This document shows positions 44,156 to 53,098 of a stretch of 64,000 bases of DNA, piece by piece. The translations under genes were made by a program, and so were the position numbers. Each line of letters opens with the position of its first letter. Position 1 is the first letter of the stretch. The notes beneath the pieces are model-generated. The model worked only from the letters and a program-made list of their open reading frames with translations, was not told the DNA's origin and ran no database searches. This DNA comes from Rhodoblastus sp. (GTDB lineage Bacteria; Pseudomonadota; Alphaproteobacteria; Rhizobiales; Beijerinckiaceae). Location: positions 1-64,000 of the forward strand of contig NZ_JAGRPM010000033.1 of NCBI RefSeq assembly GCF_019449565.1, given 5' to 3'.

Positions 44156-44623
44156 ATGGCGTTTTCCAATGGTTTCTTCAAGACGGCGGCGGTGGCGGCG
44201 ATCTCCGCTGGCGCGCTTGTCCTTTCCGAACCCGCCTTCGCTTTCCATGGCGGCGGTGGCTTTCACGGCGGCGGGTTCCGTGGCGGCGGTTTCGGCGGCG
44301 GCGGCTTTCGCGGCGGCGGCTGGGCGGGTCGCCCGGGCGGCTGGCATGGCGGCGGTTGGGCAGGCCGTCCTGGCTGGAATGGCGGCTGGCGTGGCGGCGC
44401 CTGGAATGGCGGCTGGGGTTGGGGCGCTCCCGTAGTGGCGGCGCCTGTATTCGGCTGGGGCTGGGGCGGCGGCTGGGGGCCGGGCTGGGGCGGCGGTTGG
44501 GATAACGGCTGGGACAACGGCTATTATGCCGCTCCGGTTTACAACCAGTGCTTCCTGCGCCGCGTGCAGGTTCAGACGCGATATGGCTGGCGTTGGCGCC
44601 GGGTCCGCTATTGCTATCAGTAA
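44156..44623 (+). CDS. Exported Gly/Trp-rich protein
   Basis: 155 residues. The AGGAGG ribosome site is excellent. A signal peptide (FFKTAAVAAISAGALVLSEPAFA) is followed by about 85 residues dominated by Gly and Trp with repeats of GGGF, GGGW, WNGGW and GRPG. The C-terminal 30 residues (YNQCFLRRVQVQTRYGWRWRR to YCYQ) are basic with two cysteines. The compact basic ending is common to many short alphaproteobacterial exported proteins. Function unknown. A strong terminator follows, so it forms a single-gene transcript, probably under general stress control given its promoter. Confidence 0.85.
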   Translation: MAFSNGFFKTAAVAAISAGALVLSEPAFAFHGGGGFHGGGFRGGGFGGGGFRGGGWAGRPGGWHGGGWAGRPGWNGGWRGGAWNGGWGWGAPVVAAPVFGWGWGGGWGPGWGGGWDNGWDNGYYAAPVYNQCFLRRVQVQTRYGWRWRRVRYCYQ

Positions 44624-44657
44624 GGCTTTCGGTGAGGGTTTGCGTTCACGACGTTTC

Positions 44658-44681
44658 AAACCGGCCTTCGGGCCGGTTTTT
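44658..44681 (+). terminator. Rho-independent terminator of the Gly/Trp-rich gene
   Basis: A 9-bp stem (44658-44666 with 44671-44679) around a TTCG tetraloop runs into a T-tract on the plus strand. The A residues at its other end would also support termination of the minus-strand methyltransferase transcript ending at 44685. Confidence 0.9.
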
Positions 44682-44684
44682 GAT

Positions 44685-45446
44685 TCAGCCCTCGAACAAG
44701 CGCCGCCCCGTCCGGTGGATATCTTCCGCCAGAGCCGTGAAGCGCCCGTCCGGGCCGTGCAGGACCAGGCCCGGCAGCAAAGCGAGGGGCGCCTTCGATC
44801 CCTTCCGGCCCCGCAGGATCACGCGCACGGCGCTCTCCCCCTGTTTTGGAAAGATGGGCAGGACGCGCAATTCGCCGAGCCGCCCCGACAAAGCCGCGAG
44901 CAGAGCCTCCAGCGCGTCGGCGCGATGAATCGCGACCAGGGTTCCACCTGGGCGCAGGAGCGCCAGGCTGGCGCGCAGCCATTTTTCCACGCCGCCCTCG
45001 TCCAGCACATGCGCCATGGCGCGGTCGGAATCGGGCGACTGCCGCGCCTCGCCGGCGGTGAGAAAGGGCGGATTGGTGACGACCAGTTCCGCCGCCTCGA
45101 CCAGCCCCTCGGCCTTGCGCGCCGAAACGTCAAACAGATTGGCCTCGATCACGCGGGCGCGGGTCGCCAAGCCGTTGAGCGTGACATTTTCACGCGCCAA
45201 AGCGGCGGCGGGCGCGTTCTTCTCCATCAGCGCCACCTCCGCGCCCGGATTGACCTGCGCCAGAGCGAGGCCGACCGCGCCGACGCCGGCGCCGACATCG
45301 ACAATCAGCCCGCGCGGAACATCCGGCGCGGCGGCGGCGAGCAGCACGGCGTCCGTGCCGACGCGATGGCCGCGCGCCGGTTGATGCAAGGCCAGCCTGC
45401 CGCCGAACAGGCGGTCCGGCTCAGGGTTGAGACAATTCGCCGCCAA
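44685..45446 (-). CDS. trmN6: tRNA1(Val) (adenine-N6)-methyltransferase-like protein
   Basis: 253 residues. The SAM-binding motif is VDVGAGVGAVGLALAQ, and the amino-methyltransferase motif NPPF is in ELVVTNPPFLTAGE. The N-terminal part (RLFGGRLALHQPARGHRVGTDAVLLAAAA) is typical of the TrmN6/YfiC group, which modifies A37 of tRNA-Val in E. coli. The only plausible start is a TTG at 45444-45446, inside the end of the DUF2007 gene (26-base overlap), so translation may be coupled to that gene. Substrate assignment rests on family resemblance. Confidence 0.83.
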   Translation of the reverse strand: MAANCLNPEPDRLFGGRLALHQPARGHRVGTDAVLLAAAAPDVPRGLIVDVGAGVGAVGLALAQVNPGAEVALMEKNAPAAALARENVTLNGLATRARVIEANLFDVSARKAEGLVEAAELVVTNPPFLTAGEARQSPDSDRAMAHVLDEGGVEKWLRASLALLRPGGTLVAIHRADALEALLAALSGRLGELRVLPIFPKQGESAVRVILRGRKGSKAPLALLPGLVLHGPDGRFTALAEDIHRTGRRLFEG

Positions 45447-45645
45447 AGCCCGCCTCCCGCAGCAGCCGCCGCGCCCGGTCCGCCTGATCCTCGGGCACGA
45501 CGAAGCGGCGCGGGAGGAAGCCCAGCGACCCTTCCATCACGCTCATGTTCTGGTCGGCGATGAAAAAATAGACGCCAGCGTCGCGCAAAAGGGCCTCGAC
45601 GGCGGAGATCAGCACGATGTCATTCGTGCGCAGCAGTTCGATCAT
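45421..45645 (-). CDS. DUF2007-family small protein
   Basis: 74 residues from the ATG at 45643-45645. MIELLRTNDIVLISAVEALL and the later FVVPEDQADRARRLLREAGF are the family pattern: a small ferredoxin-like fold, often annotated as putative signal transducing protein. Function unknown, but it is very often encoded beside a TrmN6-like methyltransferase and a polyprenyl synthase in Hyphomicrobiales, as here. It overlaps the methyltransferase gene by 26 bases and is divergent from the polyprenyl synthase gene. Confidence 0.87.
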   Translation of the reverse strand: MIELLRTNDIVLISAVEALLRDAGVYFFIADQNMSVMEGSLGFLPRRFVVPEDQADRARRLLREAGFGGELSQP

Positions 45646-45773
45646 GTTTTGGGCTCGGCGAGGACGAGAGAAACTGTAAGGCCGTGGCAAAGGGCTGGCA
45701 ATGCGGGCCGCGGCGCGGGCTTTCGTAACTTGTGTGGCCAAAAAGCGACTTTTCCTTTTGCTTCCGCCGCTCT

Positions 45774-46820
45774 ATGGTCGCGCCGCTATATAAAAAGGGG
45801 CGCGCTTTGGGTCTGGTCATACCTTTCGACGAGAAAACCAGCGAATCCGGGCTGGAGAATCTCGTCGCCCTGGTCGCCTCGGATATGAACCGGGTCAATC
45901 AAACCATTCTCTCGCGCACCGGCTCGGATGTCGCGATGATCCCCGAAGTCGCCAATCATCTCATTTCTTCGGGCGGCAAGCGCCTGCGGCCCATGCTGAC
46001 GCTCGCGGGCGCGGGCCTGTGCGGCTATAAGGGCGAAGGCCACATCAGGCTCGCCGCCGCGGTCGAATTCATGCACACCGCGACCCTGCTCCATGACGAC
46101 GTCGTGGACCAGAGCGACATGCGGCGAGGCAAGCTCGCGGCTCGCATGCTCTGGGGCAATGAGGCCAGCGTTCTGGTCGGCGACTTCCTGCTCGGCCAGG
46201 CCTTCCGCATGATGGTCGAAGTCGGCTCGCTCGCCTGTCTCGACGTGCTCTCGGTGGCCGCCACCGTGATCGCGGAAGGCGAAGTAATGCAGCTTTCCGC
46301 CGCCAAGGACACGGAAACGACGGAAGACGCCTATCTTGCCGTGATTCGCGCCAAGACCGCCGAGCTTTTCGCCGCTGCCGCCGAGGTTGGGCCGACCGTC
46401 GCCAACCGCCCCAAGGCGGAAATCGAGGCCTGCCGCGCCTATGGCATGAATCTCGGCGTAGCCTTTCAGCTCGTTGACGACGCGCTGGATTATGGCGGCC
46501 AGTCCGCCAAGCTGGGCAAGAATGTCGGCGACGATTTCCGCGAGGGCAAGATCACCTTGCCGGTAGTGCTGTCCTTCCGGCGCGGCTCGGAAAGCGAGCG
46601 CGCTTTCTGGAAGCGCGTGCTGGAGCAGGGCGAGATCGCCGAGGGCGACCTTGAAACCGCGCTGGCGACCATGAAGAAGCACCGCGCACTGGAAGACACG
46701 GTCGAGCGCGCCCGCCATTACGGCGCCATGGCGCGCGACGCCCTCGGGCTCTTTCCCGATTCGCCCTGGAAACGGGCGCTGCTCGATACAGTCGATTTCT
46801 GCATCGCCCGCGCGCATTGA
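45774..46820 (+). CDS. ispB: Long-chain polyprenyl diphosphate synthase
   Basis: 348 residues from the ATG at 45774; a later start at the TTG of GLVIPFDEK would also give a complete enzyme. The first aspartate-rich motif is LLHDDVVDQSDMRRG and the second is LVDDALDYGG; GGKRLRPML is the conserved lysine region. The enzyme extends farnesyl diphosphate to the octa- to decaprenyl chain of ubiquinone; the chain length cannot be read with certainty. It is divergent from DUF2007 and followed by an esterase gene 63 bases downstream. Confidence 0.93.
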   Translation: MVAPLYKKGRALGLVIPFDEKTSESGLENLVALVASDMNRVNQTILSRTGSDVAMIPEVANHLISSGGKRLRPMLTLAGAGLCGYKGEGHIRLAAAVEFMHTATLLHDDVVDQSDMRRGKLAARMLWGNEASVLVGDFLLGQAFRMMVEVGSLACLDVLSVAATVIAEGEVMQLSAAKDTETTEDAYLAVIRAKTAELFAAAAEVGPTVANRPKAEIEACRAYGMNLGVAFQLVDDALDYGGQSAKLGKNVGDDFREGKITLPVVLSFRRGSESERAFWKRVLEQGEIAEGDLETALATMKKHRALEDTVERARHYGAMARDALGLFPDSPWKRALLDTVDFCIARAH

Positions 46821-46883
46821 CGCGGGCGGCGCGACGCTAATATTTCAGGTCGCAAGTACGCCGCAACATCCGGAGCAGGACCG

Positions 46884-47771
46884 ATGGCGCAGAGCGAAAT
46901 CGACGCCATACGCGCCTTGTTGGGGGCTAAGCCCCGTCCGGTCGGCTGGGAGCAAAGGCGGCTGCGCCTCGACGAGGTCGGCTCGGTCTGGCCCGTCGCC
47001 GACGACGTCAGGCTCGAGAGCGTCGAAATCGGCGGAATTCCCGGCGAGTTTTCGAGCGTCCCCGCCGCCGATCCTTCCGGAATCCTGCTTTATTTTCATG
47101 GCGGCGGCTATTGCTCCGGTTCGATCCTGAGCCATCGCCGCATGGTCACCGAAGCCGGCCGCGCCTGTGGCTTGCGCACGCTGGCGATCGGCTATCGGCT
47201 GGCGCCGGAACATCCCTTTCCCGCTGCTTGCGAGGACGCGATCGCGGCGTGGAATTATCTGCGCAAGCAGGGTATCGCCGCCGGCAAGATCGTCGTTGGC
47301 GGCGACAGCGCGGGCGGCGGCCTCACGCTGGCGCTGCTGCAACATTTGCGCGACGCCGGCGAAGACGCGCCGGCCTGCGCCTGGCTCGCCTCGCCCTGGA
47401 CGGATCTCACCATGTCCGGCGATACCATGGCCAGGAAGGACGCGGTCGATCCGCTGATTCACAAGGCCTATCTCGAAGAACTCGCGCAGGCCTATGCTCC
47501 GGCAGGCGCGAACCGCAAGGACCCACGCATCTCGCCGCTATTCGCCGATTTGAGCGGGTTGCCGCCGCTCCTGATCCAGGTCGGCTCGGACGAGACCTTG
47601 CTGGCGGATTCGACCCGTCTGGCCGAAGCGGCGGGCGCGGCGGGAAATGCGGTCACGCTCGAAATCTGGCCGCAGATGATCCATGCGTGGCCGTTGTGGA
47701 ACGCGCGGCTTGAGCCCGGCCGTAGGGCGCTGGCGCAGCTTGGGACCTTTGCGCGGCGCTGGCTGGCCTGA
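46884..47771 (+). CDS. Alpha/beta hydrolase of the hormone-sensitive lipase (acetyl esterase) family
   Basis: 295 residues. The oxyanion motif HGGGYCSGS, nucleophile elbow GDSAGGG, catalytic Asp in GSDETLLADS and His in MIHAWPLW are all present, as in family IV esterases. It should hydrolyse short acyl esters in the cytoplasm; the natural substrate is unknown. The ribosome site is CGGAGCAGGA. It follows ispB in the same direction and converges on the ABC transporter gene with one base between. Confidence 0.9.
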   Translation: MAQSEIDAIRALLGAKPRPVGWEQRRLRLDEVGSVWPVADDVRLESVEIGGIPGEFSSVPAADPSGILLYFHGGGYCSGSILSHRRMVTEAGRACGLRTLAIGYRLAPEHPFPAACEDAIAAWNYLRKQGIAAGKIVVGGDSAGGGLTLALLQHLRDAGEDAPACAWLASPWTDLTMSGDTMARKDAVDPLIHKAYLEELAQAYAPAGANRKDPRISPLFADLSGLPPLLIQVGSDETLLADSTRLAEAAGAAGNAVTLEIWPQMIHAWPLWNARLEPGRRALAQLGTFARRWLA

Positions 47772-47772
47772 C

Positions 47773-49695
47773 CTAAATCTCAGACGCCCGCAGCAGGGCT
47801 TCGTCGCGGTCGCGGCGCAGCGAATCCTCTTCGGAATCCGCCATGGGCGCCATTTCGCGCGGCGAGGCGGAAAGTTCCTCTTCCTCGCGCGCCTGCCTCC
47901 GCCACAGGGCCGCATAGGCGCCATCCGCCGCCAGCAGGCTCTCATGCCCGCCGCGTTCGATCACACGGCCCTTGTCGAGCACCAGGATTTCGTCGGCGTT
48001 GACCACGGTCGAGAGGCGGTGGGCGATGACGATGGTGGTGCGCCCGCGCGAGGCTTCGTCCAGCGCGCCCTGAATTTCGCGTTCGGTGAACGTGTCGAGC
48101 GCGCTGGTCGCTTCGTCCAGCACCAGAATGGGCGGCGCTTTCAGCAGCGTCCGGGCGATGGCGACGCGCTGTTTCTCGCCGCCCGAGAGCTTCAGGCCGC
48201 GTTCGCCGACCTGCGCCTCATAGCCGCCGGGCGCGCTTTCAATGAAGGCGTCGATCTGCGCTTGCGTGGCGGCGGCCCGCATTTCGGCTTCCGTCGCGTC
48301 GGGCCGGCCATAAAGGATGTTGTAGCGGACGCTGTCATTGAACAGCACATTGTCCTGAGGGACCATGCCGAGCTTCGACCGCAGGGACGCCAGCGAGACC
48401 TTGGCGATGTCCTGGCCGTCGATCAGGATGCGGCCCTGCTGCGGGTCGAAGAAGCGGAAGATCAGTCGCGAGATGGTAGACTTGCCGGCGCCCGAGGCGC
48501 CGACAATGGCGAGCGTACGGCCGGCTGGAACCTCGAAATCGACGCCGCGCAGGATCTCCCGCGCGGGGTCATAGGCAAAATGCACATTCTCGAACCGCAG
48601 GGCGCCGGCCTTGACGATCAGGGCGGGCGCGTCGGGCGCTTGCGAAATCTCGTTGGGCTGTTCGAGAATGTCGAACATCATGTCGATGTCGATAATCGCC
48701 TGCTTGACCTCGCGATAGAGCATGCCCATGAAATTGAGCGGCTGATAGAGCTGGATGAGCATGGCGTTGAGCATCACGAAATCGCCGACGCTGTTGCGGC
48801 CTTCGCTGATGCCGATCACACATAAAGACATGATCGCGACCATGCCGAGCGTGAAGATGAAGGCCTGGCCGAAATTCAGCACCGCCAGCGAGACATAGCT
48901 TCTGACGCTGTTGCGCTCGTAACGCTCCATCGAGCGGTCGTAGCGCGCGCTCTCGCGCTGTTCCGCGCCAAAATATTTGACGGTCTCGTAATTGAGCAGG
49001 GAGTCGATCGCCTTGGCGTTGGCGTCGGAGTCGCTCTCGTTCATCGAGCGGCGGATGCCGATGCGCCAATTCGTCGCCGCCGCCGTATAGGCGAGATAGG
49101 CGGCGATGGTCCCGGTCGTGATCGCGGCGTAGCGCCAGTCGAACTGGAAGAGCATGACGCCGAGGATGAGGGCGAATTCGAGCGCCGTCGGCACGCCATT
49201 GAGCGTGACCATCCGCGTCAGCGTCTCGATGGCGTTGCGGCCGCGCTCCAGCACGCGGGTCAGCGCGCCGGTCTTGCGTTCGAGATGAAACCGCATCGAC
49301 AAGGCGTGCAAATGCACGAAGACATCCACGGCGAGACGGCGCACGGCGTTCATCGCCACGTCCGCGAACACCGCGTCGCGCGCCTGCGTCAACCCCGCCA
49401 TGACAACGCGCAAGGCGCCGTAAAGCAACGTGAGGGCGAGCGGCGCGGCGAGCAGCGACAGGCCGGACGCCTCGCCCGCATGCAGGGCCACCAGCGCGTC
49501 GGTCGCCCATTTGAAGGCGAAGGGGACGGCGACTGTCGCCAGCTTGGCGAGCGTCAGCAGCGCCAGCGATGCGAAAATGCGCAGGCGCAAATCAACGCGT
49601 TCGCGCGGCCAGATATAGGGCCAGAGCCGGATCAGCACCGGCCCGAGGCGGGGACCCTTTGTTTCGTCGTTCCTGTCGGCGGATAAGTCGCGCAT
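47773..49695 (-). CDS. Atm1/HMT1-type ABC exporter (half transporter)
   Basis: 640 residues. An N-terminal six-helix permease domain (to about 330) is followed by the ATPase domain with Walker A (GASGAGKST), the signature LSGGEKQR and Walker B (ILVLDEATSALD). The permease motif ALSMRFHLERKTGALTRVLERG and NYETVKYFGAEQRESARYD are characteristic of the Atm1 group, which exports glutathione-linked sulfur or metal compounds and helps in iron-sulfur maturation and metal tolerance. It works as a homodimer in the inner membrane. The C-terminal ~30 residues are an acidic/Arg tail. Confidence 0.92.
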   Translation of the reverse strand: MRDLSADRNDETKGPRLGPVLIRLWPYIWPRERVDLRLRIFASLALLTLAKLATVAVPFAFKWATDALVALHAGEASGLSLLAAPLALTLLYGALRVVMAGLTQARDAVFADVAMNAVRRLAVDVFVHLHALSMRFHLERKTGALTRVLERGRNAIETLTRMVTLNGVPTALEFALILGVMLFQFDWRYAAITTGTIAAYLAYTAAATNWRIGIRRSMNESDSDANAKAIDSLLNYETVKYFGAEQRESARYDRSMERYERNSVRSYVSLAVLNFGQAFIFTLGMVAIMSLCVIGISEGRNSVGDFVMLNAMLIQLYQPLNFMGMLYREVKQAIIDIDMMFDILEQPNEISQAPDAPALIVKAGALRFENVHFAYDPAREILRGVDFEVPAGRTLAIVGASGAGKSTISRLIFRFFDPQQGRILIDGQDIAKVSLASLRSKLGMVPQDNVLFNDSVRYNILYGRPDATEAEMRAAATQAQIDAFIESAPGGYEAQVGERGLKLSGGEKQRVAIARTLLKAPPILVLDEATSALDTFTEREIQGALDEASRGRTTIVIAHRLSTVVNADEILVLDKGRVIERGGHESLLAADGAYAALWRRQAREEEELSASPREMAPMADSEEDSLRRDRDEALLRASEI

Positions 49696-49768
49696 CCCTG
49701 CCTTTGGGCTGGAGGGGAAATTTCATCTTCCCATATAGGCCCGTGCGCGCCGTTGCGCCAACGCGCGA

Positions 49769-50884
49769 TCAGGCCGTGCGGCGGCGGCGCCATTCGAGAA
49801 ACTCGAAGCGGAGCCGTTCGAACAGGCGCTCGGTCGCTTGCGCGGGAATGAGTTTCGCGGCCAGCGCCGGCTTTTCCACCAGCCGCCACGAGAGAACGGC
49901 GCAGGTCAGGCTCAGGGCGCAGGCATAGAGATTCATAGCCGTCAGCGTCAGGCCGGGGACCAGAGCGACCAGGCTTTGCTGGATAGGAAAGGCGTAGATA
50001 TAGACGCCATAGGAATAGTCGCCGAGGCGATTATAGGCGCGAACCGGCCCGGCGAAGAGATAGGCCATGTGCAGCACGATCGGGCCGAGCGTTAGCATGT
50101 AAACAGCGAGGAAGGCATGCCGGTTGAGCGCCGCGAGGCCGAGCGCGGCGGCCAGCGCGGCAAGCCGGAAATAGGAAAGCCGCACATGGCCGCGCCAGAA
50201 ATAGCAAGCGGCGCCAAAGAAAAACATCGCCATCGGCGCTTCAATATTCTCGCGCCCGTTGTGAATTTCGATCTTGGTGAAGGCGACCACCGTCAGGATG
50301 AGCGCTGCGAGCGGCGCGCCAAAGCGAAATGCGGCGGGGCGCCAGGACGGCTTGATCGCGAAGAGAACCCAGGCCGCCGCCATATATTCATAGAGCCGCC
50401 ACTCGACCGGCAGCGTCCAGAGCGAGCCATTGACGCCGGCTCCGAAGGGATTGCCTTCGAACACCCCCGGCAATTTGAAGCGGATTCCGTTGATGAGCGT
50501 CGCGCAGCGCCAAAAGTAATCATGGGTGATGGGCGAGGCGAAGAACTCGGACGCCGGCAGGGTTCCGACGAAAAGGCCAAGGCTGGTCACTGTGATCAGC
50601 AGCATCGCCCACAGCCCGGGGAACACCCGCATGAAGCGCGCCCAGACGAAATCGAAAATATTGGCGCGCGAAAACAGGCTGCCGGCGATGAGAAAGCCGC
50701 TGGTGAAGAAAAACACGTCCACGGCCGCGCCGCCGAGTTCGACCAGGCGCGGGTAAAGCGGATCGCCAACGGGTTCGAGCCCAAGCAACGCGCGGCTATG
50801 AATGAACAGGACGGTGAAGGCCGCCACGACGCGGATCAGGTTGAAATTATTGTCCCGCCCGCGCGCCTTCTCCAGAAAGATCAT
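49769..50884 (-). CDS. Acyltransferase family 3 membrane protein
   Basis: 371 residues from the ATG at 50882-50884. The start NNFNLIRVVAAFTVLFIHSRALLG holds the conserved His, and VDVFFFTSGFLIAGSL and ARFMRVFPGLWAMLL follow. About ten transmembrane helices are predicted. The family transfers acetyl or other acyl groups to surface sugars. The C-terminus (FERLRFEFLEWRRRRTA) is basic and cytoplasmic. It is a single gene; the upstream 240-base gap is full of hairpins including the second copy of the palindromic repeat. It is not closely similar to the other family member at 30081-31361 beyond the motifs. Confidence 0.88.
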   Translation of the reverse strand: MIFLEKARGRDNNFNLIRVVAAFTVLFIHSRALLGLEPVGDPLYPRLVELGGAAVDVFFFTSGFLIAGSLFSRANIFDFVWARFMRVFPGLWAMLLITVTSLGLFVGTLPASEFFASPITHDYFWRCATLINGIRFKLPGVFEGNPFGAGVNGSLWTLPVEWRLYEYMAAAWVLFAIKPSWRPAAFRFGAPLAALILTVVAFTKIEIHNGRENIEAPMAMFFFGAACYFWRGHVRLSYFRLAALAAALGLAALNRHAFLAVYMLTLGPIVLHMAYLFAGPVRAYNRLGDYSYGVYIYAFPIQQSLVALVPGLTLTAMNLYACALSLTCAVLSWRLVEKPALAAKLIPAQATERLFERLRFEFLEWRRRRTA

Positions 50885-50985
50885 CGATTGACGGCCCCGG
50901 TCGTTTCTTTCGCTCGCCCTCTTATACCAGGACTTACAGGCGCAAGGCTGTGAGCCCTGGTTAGGCGCGACTGCGCCCAATAGCC

Positions 50986-51011
50986 CGTCGCAAGACGGGC
51001 GTCTTGCGACG
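50986..51011. repeat. Hairpin in the acyltransferase upstream region
   Basis: Perfect 11-bp arms (50986-50996 and 51001-51011) around GGGC. It is followed by CCCTTTTGG on the plus strand. It may end minus-strand transcription from the histone-tail gene poorly, since the T-run is on the wrong strand for that gene. Confidence 0.6.
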
Positions 51012-51035
51012 CCCTTTTGGCTTATGCGAGGGATT

Positions 51036-51061
51036 CCTTGACCGCGATGACGCGGTCAAGG
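51036..51061. repeat. Palindromic repeat copy 2
   Basis: Perfect 11-bp arms (51036-51046 and 51051-51061) around ATGA, with the same CCTTGACCGCG core as the copy at 30028-30055 and the same trailing GAAATG. It lies in the gap between two minus-strand genes and about 150 bases upstream of an acyltransferase-3 gene, as copy 1 does at 25 bases. Confidence 0.75.
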
Positions 51062-51124
51062 AGAAATGCTATTAGGGGCTTCGCCCCGGATCGGCAAGCT
51101 TTGGCGCGGAAACGCCGCCGCGCG

Positions 51125-51715
51125 TCAGTCATGCACGCCCGGGGCGGACGCCAGCTCAGGAACCGGCCAGGCGTGGGGTCGGCGGCGGCCATATTCGCCC
51201 TTGAACGCCTCGCGCCAGATCGCCAGCGCCTCTTCCTCGGTCGCCGCCGTGACGAAGCGCGGCTTGGTGGAGGGCAGTCCGTGGCGGTCGAGGCAGGCGA
51301 CCCAGAACAGGTGAAGACGCTGGGGGTTGGACGCCTTGGCTTCGCGCAGGAAATCAGCGGCGTCGCAGATCGAGTCCTGGAGCTGGACGAGCCCGGATTT
51401 CTTCGGCTCTTCGGCGGATGCGATCGCTTCCGTCCACAAAGCGAGCCCCGCCGCCTCGTAAAGATCGCCGGCGAGCTTGCGCGCCTTGGCGAGCGGAAGG
51501 GACAGGTTCAGGCCGCCCGACGAACGCTTCTTGGCGGCGGCCTTCTTTGCTGCTCCTTTCTTGACGACGCTCTTCTTGGCGGCGGCCTTTTTCGCGCTGC
51601 GCGTCGCCGCGCCGGCCGCCCGCTTCTTCGGCGTTGTCTGCTTCTTGGCGGCGCCGCTTTCATCGGGCGTCCCTACGCTTGGATCCATCGGGGCCATCTT
51701 GTTTTTCTTGTTCAT
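51125..51715 (-). CDS. Histone-H1-like tailed hypothetical protein
   Basis: 196 residues from the ATG at 51713-51715. The N-terminal ~65 residues are rich in Lys and Ala with near-repeats KKAAAKK, VVKKGAAKKAAAKK and TPKKRAAG, as in bacterial histone-H1-like DNA-binding tails. The C-terminal ~120 residues form an apparently globular domain without a recognised family (LPLAKARKLAGDLYEAAGLALW; LFWVACLDRHGLPSTKPRF; EEEALAIWREAFKGEYG). The tail suggests nucleic-acid binding. It is 68 bases downstream of the MetX-like gene in the same direction, so co-transcription is possible. Confidence 0.72.
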   Translation of the reverse strand: MNKKNKMAPMDPSVGTPDESGAAKKQTTPKKRAAGAATRSAKKAAAKKSVVKKGAAKKAAAKKRSSGGLNLSLPLAKARKLAGDLYEAAGLALWTEAIASAEEPKKSGLVQLQDSICDAADFLREAKASNPQRLHLFWVACLDRHGLPSTKPRFVTAATEEEALAIWREAFKGEYGRRRPHAWPVPELASAPGVHD

Positions 51716-51783
51716 TGCGAATGCGCCCCGCGCTGGAAATCGAAATTGCGGCTCCATCGGGCGTGAGCCGGCCCGATTATGGC

Positions 51784-52917
51784 CTAAATCTGCCGCGCGA
51801 GGAAAGCGGCGATCTGGGCGCCGGCGTCGGCGATGCGCATGATGCCATTGTAATGGCCGTAGGGGCCGGCGAGCTTGGCTGTTTCGACCGCGATGCCGCC
51901 GGCGCGCAGGGTTTCAGCCGTCGCCTCTACCCATTCGGGCAGGAAGACCAGATCGTCTGGCGCGTAGATCAGAAGCGTCGGCGCCCTGATCCGCGCAAGG
52001 CCATCGGCGACGCTCGCCGCGCCGGCCCCGGCGCCGGGGATATAGGTCTGGTTGGCGCGGGCCAGATAGAGCATGTGGTTGGCGTCGGCCATCGGCGCCC
52101 GCGCCCGCACGGCCTCTTCCAGCGTCTTGTCGATGGCGAAGGGCGTCGAGGCGATATCGCCCGGATCGGCGCCTTCCGCGACGGCGCGGCCGCCTGCTGT
52201 GTCGGCCCATTCGCTGTGCAGGGCGTGCAGGGTCATGATCCGCATCGCGGCTTCGAGTCCGGCGCGCGGCGGAATCCCGTCGTAATAGGCGCCGCCGCGC
52301 CAGTCGGGATCGAGCCGGATCGGCTGAGTCCACATCGACAGCCAGCCGGTCAGCCAGCCGTTGAAGCTGGGAGCGGCGATCACCGGAATGATACGCTCCA
52401 TGAAATCCGGGTAGGAGGCCGCCCATTCGAAGGTCTGCAGCCCGCCCATTGAGGGGCCCATCACCGCGTGAAGCCGCCTGATGCCGAAAGAATCGACCAG
52501 AGCCTTCTGCACGCGCACGAAATCGGCGATGGCGACAGCGGGGAAGCTCAGGCCATAGGGATGGCCCGTAGCGGGGTCGAGGCTCGCCGGCCCGGTGGTG
52601 ACGACATTGGGGTCGTTGGCGTTGAAATTGACCAAGGTGTCGGAGGCGATGACGAAATAGCGGTCCGTATCCACCGCCTTGCCCGGGCCAATGATCGAAT
52701 CCCAATAGCCGGGCAGGGGGTCGTCGGCGCGATAGCGGCCTGCCGCATGGCTGCTGCCCGAAAAATAATGCGCGACGAGAATGGCGTTGTCGCGCGCTTC
52801 ATTAAGCGCGCCATAGGTCTCATAGCCCACCGCGACATCGCGGATCGTCGCGCCGCCGACCGTGCGCAATTCGGGAAGCTCGAAACGCTGTTTTTTGACC
52901 AGGAGATCTTCCGCCAC
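51784..52917 (-). CDS. Homoserine O-acetyltransferase (MetX)-like alpha/beta hydrolase
   Basis: 377 residues with a GTG start at 52915-52917. The family pattern is clear: VAVGYETYGALNEARDNAILVAH, nucleophile elbow GPSMGGLQTFEWA, Asp in IYAPDDLVFLP and His in GPYGHYNGI. The MetX group acylates homoserine or serine in sulfur amino acid synthesis, but several side branches of this fold have other roles. Here the conserved core differs enough from classic MetX (for example AHYFSGSSHAAG in place of HALTGDAHVAG-like text) that I only call it MetX-like. No SAM-type riboswitch was recognised in the 265 bases upstream, and no metW follows, which also argues against the methionine enzyme. Confidence 0.8.
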   Translation of the reverse strand: MAEDLLVKKQRFELPELRTVGGATIRDVAVGYETYGALNEARDNAILVAHYFSGSSHAAGRYRADDPLPGYWDSIIGPGKAVDTDRYFVIASDTLVNFNANDPNVVTTGPASLDPATGHPYGLSFPAVAIADFVRVQKALVDSFGIRRLHAVMGPSMGGLQTFEWAASYPDFMERIIPVIAAPSFNGWLTGWLSMWTQPIRLDPDWRGGAYYDGIPPRAGLEAAMRIMTLHALHSEWADTAGGRAVAEGADPGDIASTPFAIDKTLEEAVRARAPMADANHMLYLARANQTYIPGAGAGAASVADGLARIRAPTLLIYAPDDLVFLPEWVEATAETLRAGGIAVETAKLAGPYGHYNGIMRIADAGAQIAAFLARQI

Positions 52918-53098
52918 GAGCTGTCCTTTCGGGAGCGTTGGAATGGGGCCTCATCGGCACTATATTCTTTTCATGAATTTTTCGAGGGCCGGAGGCGTCA
53001 GTCGCCTGCCGCGTCTGCTCAGGGGGAACGAAATCGAGGGAAAATTTAAGGCCGCGCGACGAGGACGTAAGAAAGTACAATAGCCGCTTCCTGTTGAA

